Assembly (NCBI RefSeq): GCF_947499705.1
Contig: NZ_CANMPJ010000001.1
Location: forward strand, 779,501 to 843,500
From: an uncultured Erythrobacter sp.
Lineage (GTDB): Bacteria > Pseudomonadota > Alphaproteobacteria > Sphingomonadales > Sphingomonadaceae
Direction: 5' to 3'
DNA: 64,000 bases
The position numbers were made by a program, and so were the translations under genes. Of this stretch, positions 17,928-25,594 are shown piece by piece. The first letter of the stretch is position 1; every line of letters begins with the position of its first letter. The notes under the pieces are model-generated. The model was not told the origin of the DNA. It did no database searches and was given only the letters and a program-made list of their open reading frames with translations.

Positions 17928-18257
17928 ATGAAACGTATCCGATCATTCTTCGCAGGCATTCTCGCGGCACTGTCGCTTGCAATGCTCGCTGGCGTTCCCG
18001 CCTCGGCAGCTGGTTTCGGTCAAGATCAGGGTCGCAGCGATCAGGGCGAAGCGCGCAAGGAAATGCGCGCAGGCAACCAGCTTTCGCTGCGCGAGATTGA
18101 GCGGCGCGTGCTCCCGAAAATGCGTGGGAGCGAGTATCTTGGCCCGGCGTACGATTCGACCGCACGCGCCTACCGTCTGAAGTTCATCAAGGACGGCCGC
18201 GTCACGTATGTCGATGTCGATGCGCGAACCGGGCGGATTATCAATCGCTCACGCTGA
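17928..18257 (+). CDS. Exported PepSY-like protein
   Basis: The 109-residue protein has a signal peptide (FFAGILAALSLAMLAGVPASA) and a short PepSY-type domain: LSLREIERRVLPKMRGSEYLG, then YRLKFIKDGRVTYVDVDART. PepSY proteins in the periplasm often sit beside two-component systems and may modulate the sensor. That fits here: the response regulator starts 141 bp downstream on the same strand. The link is inferred from position and from known PepSY-regulator neighbours in proteobacteria. Confidence 0.82.
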   Translation: MKRIRSFFAGILAALSLAMLAGVPASAAGFGQDQGRSDQGEARKEMRAGNQLSLREIERRVLPKMRGSEYLGPAYDSTARAYRLKFIKDGRVTYVDVDARTGRIINRSR

Positions 18258-18398
18258 TCCGAATTCACACTCAATCGTCAGAACACCGGGGAAATCAGTG
18301 AGCGTTCGCACTGCACCTTCCTTGACGCACGCTGCGCAAAAGCGCACGAGTTCTGCGGTTTATACGCCCAAATTTGGCACGCAGCAGATTGGTGGAAT

Positions 18399-19079
18399 AT
18401 GCGCATCCTGATCGTCGAAGACGAACCCACTCTTGGCCAACAATTGAAATCAACCCTCGAACAGACCGGCTATGCTGTCGATCTGTCGACCGATGGTGAG
18501 GATGGCCACTTCCTTGGCAGCACCGAGGAATACGATGCGGTTATCCTCGATCTGGGCCTGCCAGAGATTGACGGGCTGACCGTGCTAGGCATGTGGCGCA
18601 AAGAAGGCCGGGACTTTCCTGTGCTTGTACTTACTGCGCGGGACAGTTGGTCAGACAAGGTCGCCGGACTCGATGCCGGGGCTGACGATTACCTCGCCAA
18701 ACCATTCCAGACCGAAGAGCTGATCGCTCGCCTTCGCGCACTTATTCGCCGTGCGTCGGGTAACACGTCGTCGGAACTGACAGCTGGCCAAGTCCGGCTT
18801 GATACCCGTTCGGGCCGCGTGACGCTGAGCGGGGAACCGGTCAAACTCACGGCGCAGGAATACAAGCTGCTCAGCTACCTAATGCACCACAAGGGCAAGG
18901 TGGTAAGCCGCACCGAGTTGATCGAGCACATCTACGATCAGGATTTTGATCGCGACTCCAACACGATTGAAGTGTTTGTGACGCGCATCCGCAAGAAACT
19001 CGGCGCAGAAGTGATAACGACTATCCGTGGCCTCGGTTACAGCCTCGACGACCCCGAAGACGCTCCAAGAGCCTCCTGA
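18399..19079 (+). CDS. OmpR/PhoP-type response regulator
   Basis: The 226-residue protein has a receiver domain (MRILIVEDEPTLGQQLKS; phosphoacceptor Asp in VILDLGLPEIDGL, about residue 51; Lys in YLAKPF, about 102) and a winged-helix DNA-binding domain (residues 130-222, with YKLLSYLMHHKGKVVSRTEL and TIEVFVTRIRKKLG). It is the partner of the histidine kinase that starts inside its 3' end. PhoP- or FeuP-like in sequence pattern; the signal is not known. PepSY protein upstream may feed back on the kinase. Confidence 0.95.
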   Translation: MRILIVEDEPTLGQQLKSTLEQTGYAVDLSTDGEDGHFLGSTEEYDAVILDLGLPEIDGLTVLGMWRKEGRDFPVLVLTARDSWSDKVAGLDAGADDYLAKPFQTEELIARLRALIRRASGNTSSELTAGQVRLDTRSGRVTLSGEPVKLTAQEYKLLSYLMHHKGKVVSRTELIEHIYDQDFDRDSNTIEVFVTRIRKKLGAEVITTIRGLGYSLDDPEDAPRAS

Positions 19080-20550
19080 CTCCAGAGCGACTTCCGACGC
19101 GGTCCCGGTTTCGCCAGCGAGCGAACCTGAAGACGCGCCTGAAGCAACCGACCAAGCGCAGAACGCCGCACCGCAGGCCAGGGGCAGCCTCGCGCGGCGC
19201 ATGGGCGTTATCGCGGCAGGCTGGATTTTCGTGCTGCTGCTGGGCGGAGGGATCGCGCTCGACAGGGCGCTGTCCAATCAGGTCGAAAACAATTTCGACG
19301 AGCAATTACAATACATCCTGACTGCGATGATTGCGTCGGCGGAAATCATGCCGGGCGGCGAAGTGAGCTTTAACCGTGCATTGGGTGATCAGCGCTTTCT
19401 GGAGCCAAACAGCGGCCTTTATTACCAGATCAACGGGACGGATTACGAACCGTGGCCATCGCGCAGCCTGTGGGACCGGACGCTGGAACTGCATGCCGTC
19501 CAAGGCGACGAGGAGCATTTCGATAGTGAAGCGCACTTCTACAATTCGGACCAATTCGATGGCGAACCACTGCGTATAGTCGAGCGCACCGTAATCCTGC
19601 CGGGTAGCGAAACGCGTTGGACATTCGCAGTCGCGAGCGCGACCGAAGAGATCGACACGCAGCTGCAAACGGTCCGTTCGATTCTAGTCTGGAGCTTTGC
19701 GGTATTGGGCCTTGGCCTGCTCGTTATGGCGCTGCTGCAGATCCGATACGGACTTTCGCCGCTGCGCCGGGTGCGGGCAGCGATTTCGAAACTTCGCACG
19801 ACAGGCGAGAACCGCATCACCGAACCACTGCCGACCGAAGTGCAACCTCTTGTCGAAGAACTGAACGGACTGCTCGAACATTCCGAGCGTCAGGCTGAAG
19901 AAGCGCGGATGCATGCTGGCAATCTCGCCCATGCGTTGAAGACGCCGCTAACGGTTTTGACCAACGCGGCGACGGCGCGCGATCCTGATCTCAATCAGGC
20001 TGTGTTCCGCGAGACACGGACGATGCAGCGCCACGTCGATCACCATTTGGCCCGTGCCCGAGCAGTTGGACGCAGGGCGATCGGTCACGCGCGCACCAAT
20101 GTCCGTCAGAGCGCAGAAGCTGTGCGCCGGGCGGTTGAACGACTCTATCCCAATGGCCGGCTGGACATCGCGGGCAGCAAGGACGCGCTGGTTACAATCG
20201 AGCGGCAGGACCTGGATGAAATTCTCGGCAATCTGATCGAAAACGCCGCCAAATATGGTGGTGGCAGCGTGTTCGTTACCGTCGACAATGAACCCGATTC
20301 CGAGAAATGCCTGATCTGGGTCGAGGATGACGGCATGGGCATCCCGGAAGAAGAACGTGAGCGCATCTTCGATCGCGGAGCGCGGCTGGACACTGGCAAG
20401 CCCGGCACAGGACTTGGCCTCGCAATCGTGCGTGATGTGGCGGAGATTTACGGTGGAAGCGTCTCGATTGGCGAAAGCGAAGACCTTGGCGGATTGCTGA
20501 TCGAACTGGCTCTGCCGCGCGCCGAAAGCAGTGGTGAAAAAGAAAAATAG
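19027..20550 (+). CDS. Sensor histidine kinase (PhoQ-like)
   Basis: The 507-residue frame has a Pro/Glu-rich N-terminal stretch, a membrane helix (about residues 60-80), a periplasmic sensor domain to about 215, a second helix, HAMP, HisKA with LAHALKTPLTVLTN (phospho-His), and HATPase with NLIENAAKYGGG and DDGMGIPEEERERIF, GTGLGLAI. The frame opens with GTG 19027, giving a 53 bp overlap with the regulator; ATG 19201 is the safer minimum start but leaves only a few residues before the first helix. Both lack a good ribosome site. Kinase and regulator form one operon. Confidence 0.93.
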   Translation: MASVTASTTPKTLQEPPDSRATSDAVPVSPASEPEDAPEATDQAQNAAPQARGSLARRMGVIAAGWIFVLLLGGGIALDRALSNQVENNFDEQLQYILTAMIASAEIMPGGEVSFNRALGDQRFLEPNSGLYYQINGTDYEPWPSRSLWDRTLELHAVQGDEEHFDSEAHFYNSDQFDGEPLRIVERTVILPGSETRWTFAVASATEEIDTQLQTVRSILVWSFAVLGLGLLVMALLQIRYGLSPLRRVRAAISKLRTTGENRITEPLPTEVQPLVEELNGLLEHSERQAEEARMHAGNLAHALKTPLTVLTNAATARDPDLNQAVFRETRTMQRHVDHHLARARAVGRRAIGHARTNVRQSAEAVRRAVERLYPNGRLDIAGSKDALVTIERQDLDEILGNLIENAAKYGGGSVFVTVDNEPDSEKCLIWVEDDGMGIPEEERERIFDRGARLDTGKPGTGLGLAIVRDVAEIYGGSVSIGESEDLGGLLIELALPRAESSGEKEK

Positions 20551-20643
20551 CGCCCCGGCGAAGGGTCTGGGCATCGTCCCGCGTTAGAGGGGCAATCGAG
20601 CGATCGATCACCACACGCAAACGGGGCCATTTGCGCGGAAATA

Positions 20644-21231
20644 ATGACTGGCAGCGGCGAGCTACAATCCGACCGCCCAAACGAAGAGGCACAGCTTGTC
20701 GCGCGGATCGCCGCGCGAGATGAGCACGCCTTTCGTACAGCAATCGAAGCACACGCCTCGCTGATGCACCGGATTGCCTACCGGATGATGGGCGACGCTC
20801 ACGAAGCCGAGGATATTGCGCAGGAAGCCATGCTGAGACTGTGGGATCATGCACCGCGCCTCGACAAGCGCGCTGGCGTCAAGATCGCGCCGTGGCTGAA
20901 GCGTGTCACGATAAACCTAGCGATTGATCGCCTTCGAATTGCCAAACGTAATTCGGACAGCGAGGTCCCTGATCGTGCAGACGAAACACCGCTCGCCGAT
21001 ACGCAGATCGAGGAAAAACAGGAAGGCGCTGCTGCACGCGCTCTCATCGCAGCGCTGCCCGACCGACAGCGAGCAGCGATTGTGCTGACCTATTACGAAG
21101 AGCTGCCCAATATCGAAGCAGCGGCTGCGCTCGATATGAACATCAAGGCATTCGAATCTCTGCTGCACCGCGCCCGCGCGGCGTTGAAGAAGGCTTTTGC
21201 CAAGCAGGAATCGAACGGAGGAGCGGCATGA
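20644..21231 (+). CDS. ECF-type RNA polymerase sigma factor
   Basis: The 195-residue protein has sigma region 2 (HRIAYRMMGDAHEAEDIAQE, then AMLRLWDHAP) and region 4 (ALPDRQRAAIVLTYYEELPN, IEAAAALDMNIKAFESLLHR). No region 1.1 or 3, as in ECF sigmas. Its last codons overlap the next gene by 4 bp (ATGA), and that gene encodes a one-span membrane protein, the arrangement of a sigma with its anti-sigma or modulator. Target promoters are unknown. Confidence 0.93.
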   Translation: MTGSGELQSDRPNEEAQLVARIAARDEHAFRTAIEAHASLMHRIAYRMMGDAHEAEDIAQEAMLRLWDHAPRLDKRAGVKIAPWLKRVTINLAIDRLRIAKRNSDSEVPDRADETPLADTQIEEKQEGAAARALIAALPDRQRAAIVLTYYEELPNIEAAAALDMNIKAFESLLHRARAALKKAFAKQESNGGAA

Positions 21232-22169
21232 CCGACGAAACGCCAATCACTCCCGATAGTCCGCTTGGCCGCTTGTTGACGGCTGACAAAGCGCCCTCGC
21301 TGCCAAGTGGCTTCGCCGACCGGGTGCTTGCAGGAACAAAGGACCGTCCGGACCCTTTGCCGGAAACCCGCTCAGGCGTCGGACGCACAAACCGCTGGCA
21401 GTCAGCGCGGCGCCTGGTGATTGGAGCGGTTGCTGCGGGCGCGCTTGCCACGACGGCAGCGGCGACAGGTGTGTTTGGTGATCTGCCGATCTCTCTCCCT
21501 TCAGCCGAAAGGGTATGGGCAACGATAACCGGGCAGGAGGAGGCCGAGGAGCCGTCCTCTCCAACGGGTGGAAATGAGAGTTCGACGATAGTCCCCGAAG
21601 CGAGCGCGCCCGTCTTGATCGAAGGACCGATAGACTCGCCTGAGGAACTGGAAGAGGCCTTTCGCCGGGTCGACGAAGTGCGGGCCAACCGCACAAACAC
21701 CCGCCGCGACCGCGTCGACGACCGCATCGACCGGGCCATCGAAAACCGCCGCGAACAGGGAATGGGTCCCACTCCCGAGCGGGAAGAGCGACTACGCGGT
21801 CGCCTTGACCGCTTTCGCGAGCGCCGCGACGCAGAGGCCAAAGTGCGCTTAGAAAATCGGCGTGAAGAGCTGCGCGAGCGTGTCGAAAATGGCGAAGAAT
21901 TGACCCGCGAGGATTTCATTCGGGAGCAGCGTGATGCCGTTCAATCGCCTCAGATGCGCGACCGGATCGAGCGCCTACGCCAGCTTCCCCCAGAGGAACG
22001 CCGCGAACGTATTCGACAATGGCGGGAACGCCGACAATTGCGGCGCCAACAGCGCTTTGAAGATAGTGGAGTTCCGCCGACCGATTCTGAGCAGTCTGAG
22101 ACACCATCGGCGGAGCCTGCCGCAGAGGAGATGACGCCGCCTCCGATCAACGAAGACGAGAAATTCTGA
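21228..22169 (+). CDS. One-span membrane protein with Arg/Glu-rich periplasmic part, sigma-coupled
   Basis: The 313-residue protein has a short cytoplasmic N-terminus (about 60 residues), one membrane helix (LVIGAVAAGALATTAAATGVF, about residues 63-83), and a long highly charged outer part with many Arg and Glu, which should form continuous helix or coiled coil (e.g. EERERIRQW-like repeats), ending in a Pro/Glu tail. It is translationally coupled to the ECF sigma factor. By position it should be the anti-sigma or a modulator, but no ZAS His-Cys motif is seen. The charged part resembles periplasmic CpxP/Spy-type sensors in composition only. Confidence 0.75.
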   Translation: MTDETPITPDSPLGRLLTADKAPSLPSGFADRVLAGTKDRPDPLPETRSGVGRTNRWQSARRLVIGAVAAGALATTAAATGVFGDLPISLPSAERVWATITGQEEAEEPSSPTGGNESSTIVPEASAPVLIEGPIDSPEELEEAFRRVDEVRANRTNTRRDRVDDRIDRAIENRREQGMGPTPEREERLRGRLDRFRERRDAEAKVRLENRREELRERVENGEELTREDFIREQRDAVQSPQMRDRIERLRQLPPEERRERIRQWRERRQLRRQQRFEDSGVPPTDSEQSETPSAEPAAEEMTPPPINEDEKF

Positions 22170-22284
22170 CCCAGCGCGAAGGGTCGGCGCTGCAACCTCG
22201 TTCTAGGAATGTCACCGCCCCGACATGGTGGGTTTGGGATCGGATCGGCCCCGCAAACGAACATTCGCTAGGATGAGGATAGAG

Positions 22285-22845
22285 ATGATGAAATCGACCC
22301 TGACATTGGCCGCCATTGCTGCCTTCGCTGTCGCTCCTGCCGCCAACGCGCAGGAACAGACCCGCACCAAAACCTTTGAAGGACCGAACGCCACGGCGAC
22401 GCAAACCACGACTGTTGACCGCGAGGCGGGCACCCTCAACCGCGACCGCCAGGTCACCAACACCAACACTGGCAAAACCGCTTCGAGCAATCTCAACCGT
22501 CAGCGGACCGAGACCGGCTCCACTGTCAGCCGCACGCAGACCGGACCGCAAGGCAATTCGCGCAGCTTCAACGGCGAGCGTGTGCGCACCGACAACGGAT
22601 CGACCTTCAACGGCACCGCCACGGGTCGGCGCGGTAACACTTACGATGTTTCCGGAAGCCGCAGCCGTGATGGGATGGGCAATTCGAGCGCAAGCCAGCG
22701 TGTGACGAACTCACGAGGTGAGTCCCTCTACAGCCGCGACCGCACAACCACCCGCAGCAACGGGCAAGTCAATCGCACGGTCAACACGTCGCGCAAACAG
22801 GGCGCGAAAAAGCCACGCCGCGCCAACCGCCGGTCACCGCGGTAA
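22285..22845 (+). CDS. Secreted Asn/Thr/Arg-rich low-complexity protein
   Basis: The 186-residue product has a signal peptide (MMKSTLTLAAIAAFAVAPAANAQ) and a mature part made of loose repeats rich in Thr, Asn, Ser, Arg and Gly (for example DREAGTLNRDRQVTNTNTG and TATGRRGNTYDVSGSRSRDG) with a strongly basic tail. No known domain is recognised. ATG 22285 has GAGGAT in front; the frame extends upstream but only into the promoter area. It follows the sigma/modulator pair and may be one of its targets. It could bind nucleic acid or cell-surface polymers; that is a guess from composition. Confidence 0.7.
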   Translation: MMKSTLTLAAIAAFAVAPAANAQEQTRTKTFEGPNATATQTTTVDREAGTLNRDRQVTNTNTGKTASSNLNRQRTETGSTVSRTQTGPQGNSRSFNGERVRTDNGSTFNGTATGRRGNTYDVSGSRSRDGMGNSSASQRVTNSRGESLYSRDRTTTRSNGQVNRTVNTSRKQGAKKPRRANRRSPR

Positions 22846-22932
22846 TCCTCTCTCATAACCGGCAGCCGAAAGGCCCCAAAAACCCTGCCGGCCAATTCCG
22901 CAGCCAACCCCTTTCAACTGGCTCGGATACTC

Positions 22933-22973
22933 GAGGGCACGGACGGCAGAATCTGCCAACGTGCCCTCATTCT
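22933..22973 (+). terminator. Stem-loop terminator candidate
   Basis: GAGGGCAC at 22933-22940 pairs with GTGCCCTC at 22961-22968, with an inner GGCAGA/TCTGCC stem, followed by ATTCTTT. It lies after the basic secreted protein gene. A second hairpin, CCGGCAG/CTGCCGG, is at 22859-22891. Confidence 0.6.
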
Positions 22974-23050
22974 TTATGCATCCGAATTCAGACGCCGTTC
23001 AAACCTTTTGAGGCTTCTGTTCGCCGTTTAGGAAACTGAAGGCTGGTCCG

Positions 23051-23497
23051 ATGCACAAAGGATTTGGGGCAATTGTCGTCGCGGCATTGATGGTGACGGG
23101 ATGTGCCAGAGTTCCGGCTGACGGGTTTGGGGGCGAACGCACTGTCTTCAACAATCCCTATGCGCCGCCTGAGATCGACCAGACTGGCATTGGCCCGGAA
23201 TGCAGCGAAGAAGTCATTCGCAATGAGCGCTGCCGGTTGGACAGTTTGATCTACCCCGGACAAGGGCGTTTCGCACGCGATGCGAATGGTAATCTCGTTC
23301 GCCTGACCCGCAGCGAACGGCGGTTGTTGCGGGATCGGAGTGAAGCGATTCGGTCGCGGATCGATGTGCTTGAATCGCTGGAGAATGGGACGGCAATTCC
23401 CCCGGGTTCGCCCGCTCTCAAGGATTTGCCGCCTCCACCACCTCCGGCACCGAAGGTCGGCGACACTATACCGGCAAGAAACGCCCCCAAGCGTTAA
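23051..23497 (+). CDS. Small lipoprotein of unknown function
   Basis: The 148-residue product has a lipoprotein signal (MHKGFGAIVVAALMVTGC), with the lipobox VTGC giving Cys18 as the lipidated residue. The mature part has a short coiled region (LTRSERRLLRDRSEAIRSRI) and a Pro-rich tail (LPPPPPPAPKVGD). No enzymatic motif. It ends convergent with the chorismate mutase gene, the two overlapping by 4 bp at their stop codons. Confidence 0.78.
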   Translation: MHKGFGAIVVAALMVTGCARVPADGFGGERTVFNNPYAPPEIDQTGIGPECSEEVIRNERCRLDSLIYPGQGRFARDANGNLVRLTRSERRLLRDRSEAIRSRIDVLESLENGTAIPPGSPALKDLPPPPPPAPKVGDTIPARNAPKR

Positions 23498-23814
23498 TTG
23501 CCGCGCGCTTTCTCATGGTGGCGGATCACTTCTTCGATGATGAAGCGCAGGAACTTCTCGCTGAATTCGGGATCAAGGTCGGCTTCCTCCGAGAGCGCAC
23601 GCAGCCGGGTTATCTGCCTTTGTTCGCGATCAGGGTCAGCTGGAGGCAACGTCACCTTCGCCTTGTACTCGCCGACAGCCTGAGTGATGCGAAAGCGCTC
23701 CGCCAGCATATGGATGATCGCCGCATCGATATTGTCGATGCTTTTGCGAAAGGCGCCGAGCACCTGATCGGGCGTTTTCTCGCCATCGGGCGCAGGTTGC
23801 ATAGAATCCGTCAT
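23494..23814 (-). CDS. Chorismate mutase (AroQ class)
   Basis: It converts chorismate to prephenate for phenylalanine and tyrosine. The 106-residue all-helical protein has FRKSIDNIDAAIIHMLAERF, ITQAVGEYKA and FSEKFLRFIIEEVIRHHEKA, the three AroQ helices, with the catalytic Arg and Lys in R-x-x-x-T-Q-x-V-G-x-Y-K. ATG 23814 (MTDSMQ) is chosen; the longer frame reaches into the divergent polyprenyl synthase promoter. It is monofunctional, not fused to prephenate dehydratase. Confidence 0.92.
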   Translation of the reverse strand: MTDSMQPAPDGEKTPDQVLGAFRKSIDNIDAAIIHMLAERFRITQAVGEYKAKVTLPPADPDREQRQITRLRALSEEADLDPEFSEKFLRFIIEEVIRHHEKARGN

Positions 23815-23882
23815 AGGCCGCGAAGCTAGCAACAATTCAGCGCTTGCCAAGCGCGCTGGGCTCCCCCAAATGCGCAATCATC

Positions 23883-24893
23883 ATGAGTGCCGACGTCGTA
23901 CCCCTTCCGCGCAAGCGGCCGACACTCGATCCCATGTTGTCGCTGACAGCCAGCGGAATGAACTCGGTCAACTCCGTCATTCTAGAGCGTATGCAGAGCG
24001 AAATTCCGCTCATCCCTCGGCTTGCCGGACATCTGATTTCGGGCGGAGGTAAGCGATTGCGTCCAATGCTGACGCTCGCTGGTGCCGAATTGGTCGGATA
24101 TCAGGGCGACCGTCACCACAAGCTCGCCGCTGCGGTTGAGTTCATCCACACCGCGACTTTGCTGCATGACGATGTTGTCGATGGCAGCGAACTCAGGCGC
24201 GGTAAGGCTGCGGCCAATATCATCTTCGGCAATCCGGCAACGGTACTGGTGGGCGATTTCCTGTTCAGCCGCGCATTCGAGCTGATGACCGAGGACGGTT
24301 CGCTCAAGGTGCTACGCATCCTCAGCCACGCCAGTGCGGTGATCGCAGAGGGCGAAGTCAATCAGCTGACAGCACAGCGCCAGATCGAGACAAGCGAAGA
24401 ACGTTATCTCCACATCATCGGCGCGAAGACCGCCGCTCTGTTTGCGGCGGCGAGCCAGATCAGCGCGGTGGTGGCGGAATGCAGCGAAGAGCAAGAACGC
24501 GCGCTGGAAGACTACGGACGCAATCTTGGTGTGGCCTTCCAACTGGTTGACGATGCTATCGATTACGATTCCGACGCGGCGGAAATGGGCAAAGATCAGG
24601 GCGATGACTTCCGCGAAGGCAAAATGACCTTGCCGGTTATCCTGGCCTATGCGCGCGGAGACGAGGCAGAGCGCAAGTTCTGGAAAGATGCGATTGCGGG
24701 CCATCGGACCTCAGACGACGATCTGGCGGAGGCCATCCGCTACATCGAGCGCCATAACGCGGTCGAGGACACGCGCGAGCGTGCACGACACTTTGTTCAG
24801 CGAGCAATTGATGCAATTTCGATCTTCCCTGACGGCAAGGCACGTCAGGCCATGGCGGAAGCGGCCCAGTTCGCGGTCGCGCGCGGATATTAG
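23883..24893 (+). CDS. ispB: Long-chain polyprenyl diphosphate synthase
   Basis: It condenses isopentenyl diphosphate units to make the ubiquinone side chain, usually deca- or octaprenyl. The 336-residue enzyme has the first Asp-rich motif LLHDDVVDGSELRRGK, the second FQLVDDAIDYDSD, and GGGKRLRPML near the N-terminus. ATG 23883 (MSADVVPLP) fits homologues. Chain length cannot be read securely. It is divergent from chorismate mutase; the two intergenic 68 bp hold both promoters. Confidence 0.93.
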   Translation: MSADVVPLPRKRPTLDPMLSLTASGMNSVNSVILERMQSEIPLIPRLAGHLISGGGKRLRPMLTLAGAELVGYQGDRHHKLAAAVEFIHTATLLHDDVVDGSELRRGKAAANIIFGNPATVLVGDFLFSRAFELMTEDGSLKVLRILSHASAVIAEGEVNQLTAQRQIETSEERYLHIIGAKTAALFAAASQISAVVAECSEEQERALEDYGRNLGVAFQLVDDAIDYDSDAAEMGKDQGDDFREGKMTLPVILAYARGDEAERKFWKDAIAGHRTSDDDLAEAIRYIERHNAVEDTRERARHFVQRAIDAISIFPDGKARQAMAEAAQFAVARGY

Positions 24894-24909
24894 CCGTTGT
24901 AAAAAATAT

Positions 24910-24960
24910 TTGACATCGCCGGTTCGAGCTACCACACGTGTAAAAGATTTTTAACATGTG
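24910..24960 (+). promoter_or_regulatory. Promoter/operator region of the membrane protein-HTH operon
   Basis: A TTGACA hexamer at 24910-24915 is followed by the 26-base imperfect palindrome at 24935-24960 (CACGTGTAAAAGA and TTTTTAACATGTG; 10 of 13 pairs match), ending 10 bp before the ATG at 24971. A site of this shape over the -10 and start region suits a dimeric repressor, most simply the small HTH protein encoded second in the operon. Confidence 0.5.
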
Positions 24961-24970
24961 AGGTGACGCG

Positions 24971-25372
24971 ATGTCGTTCAGAGAAAAATCCGCTTGGGGT
25001 ATGGGCGCGTTGCTCGCGCTTGTTGGCGCCTTCTATTTCAAACTTGTCCTGATCGATGGCGTGCCACCGTCGTTCGCTGCGATCCCCTTTGTGCTTTTTG
25101 TCGTCCTCGGAGCCATCGCTGTGCAGCTCGGGTTGGTGGCGACATCTCTCAAGGATGCGAACCAGCCTGCCGACGAACGCGAGCAGTTGGTGCAGGACAG
25201 GGCAGCGCACTATTCTTCTTACATTCTCGGCTTTGGCGTGCTGGTGGGGATGGGACATTTCATCTTTGCGCAGGACGGGAATGTGATGTTCCATATCGTT
25301 CTGACGAGTTTGGTTTTGAGCCAGATCGCGGAGTATGGCTCGCAGATAGTCCTTTTGCGCCGGTCGGTCTGA
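24971..25372 (+). CDS. Small four-helix membrane protein, partner of HTH regulator
   Basis: The 133-residue protein has four hydrophobic helices (about residues 10-28, 37-58, 82-100, 108-128) and a charged central loop ANQPADEREQLVQDRAAHYS. The DERE-x-x-Q-x-x-A loop is like that of small membrane proteins (DUF2178/DUF3796-like) that are encoded before a short XRE protein. No enzyme motif. GTGAGGTGACGCG lies before the ATG. The HTH gene begins 3 bp after the stop. Confidence 0.75.
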   Translation: MSFREKSAWGMGALLALVGAFYFKLVLIDGVPPSFAAIPFVLFVVLGAIAVQLGLVATSLKDANQPADEREQLVQDRAAHYSSYILGFGVLVGMGHFIFAQDGNVMFHIVLTSLVLSQIAEYGSQIVLLRRSV

Positions 25373-25375
25373 CCT

Positions 25376-25594
25376 TTGCCCAAAAGTCCTCCCATCACGA
25401 ACAGGGTGCGCGAACTGCGCGAAGCCCATGGCCAAATGAGTCAAGCTGCACTGGGTGATGCTGTGGGCGTGACGCGGCAGACAATCATCGCGATTGAACA
25501 GGGGCGGTATTCTCCCAGCCTTGAAACCAGTTTTCGGATTTCGCGGCTTTTCGGAGTGGGCGTCGAGGATGTGTTCGGTTGGGAGGGAGAATGA
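25376..25594 (+). CDS. Short XRE-type transcriptional regulator
   Basis: The 72-residue protein is almost only a helix-turn-helix domain: NRVRELREAHGQMSQAALGD, AVGVTRQTIIAIEQGRYSPS, LETSFRISRLFGVGVEDVF. It belongs to the YozG/SdpR-like compact XRE proteins that control a membrane partner. It starts with TTG 25376, 3 bp after the membrane gene, and its stop overlaps the hrpB start by 4 bp. It probably represses its own operon through the palindrome before 24971. Confidence 0.85.
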   Translation: MPKSPPITNRVRELREAHGQMSQAALGDAVGVTRQTIIAIEQGRYSPSLETSFRISRLFGVGVEDVFGWEGE

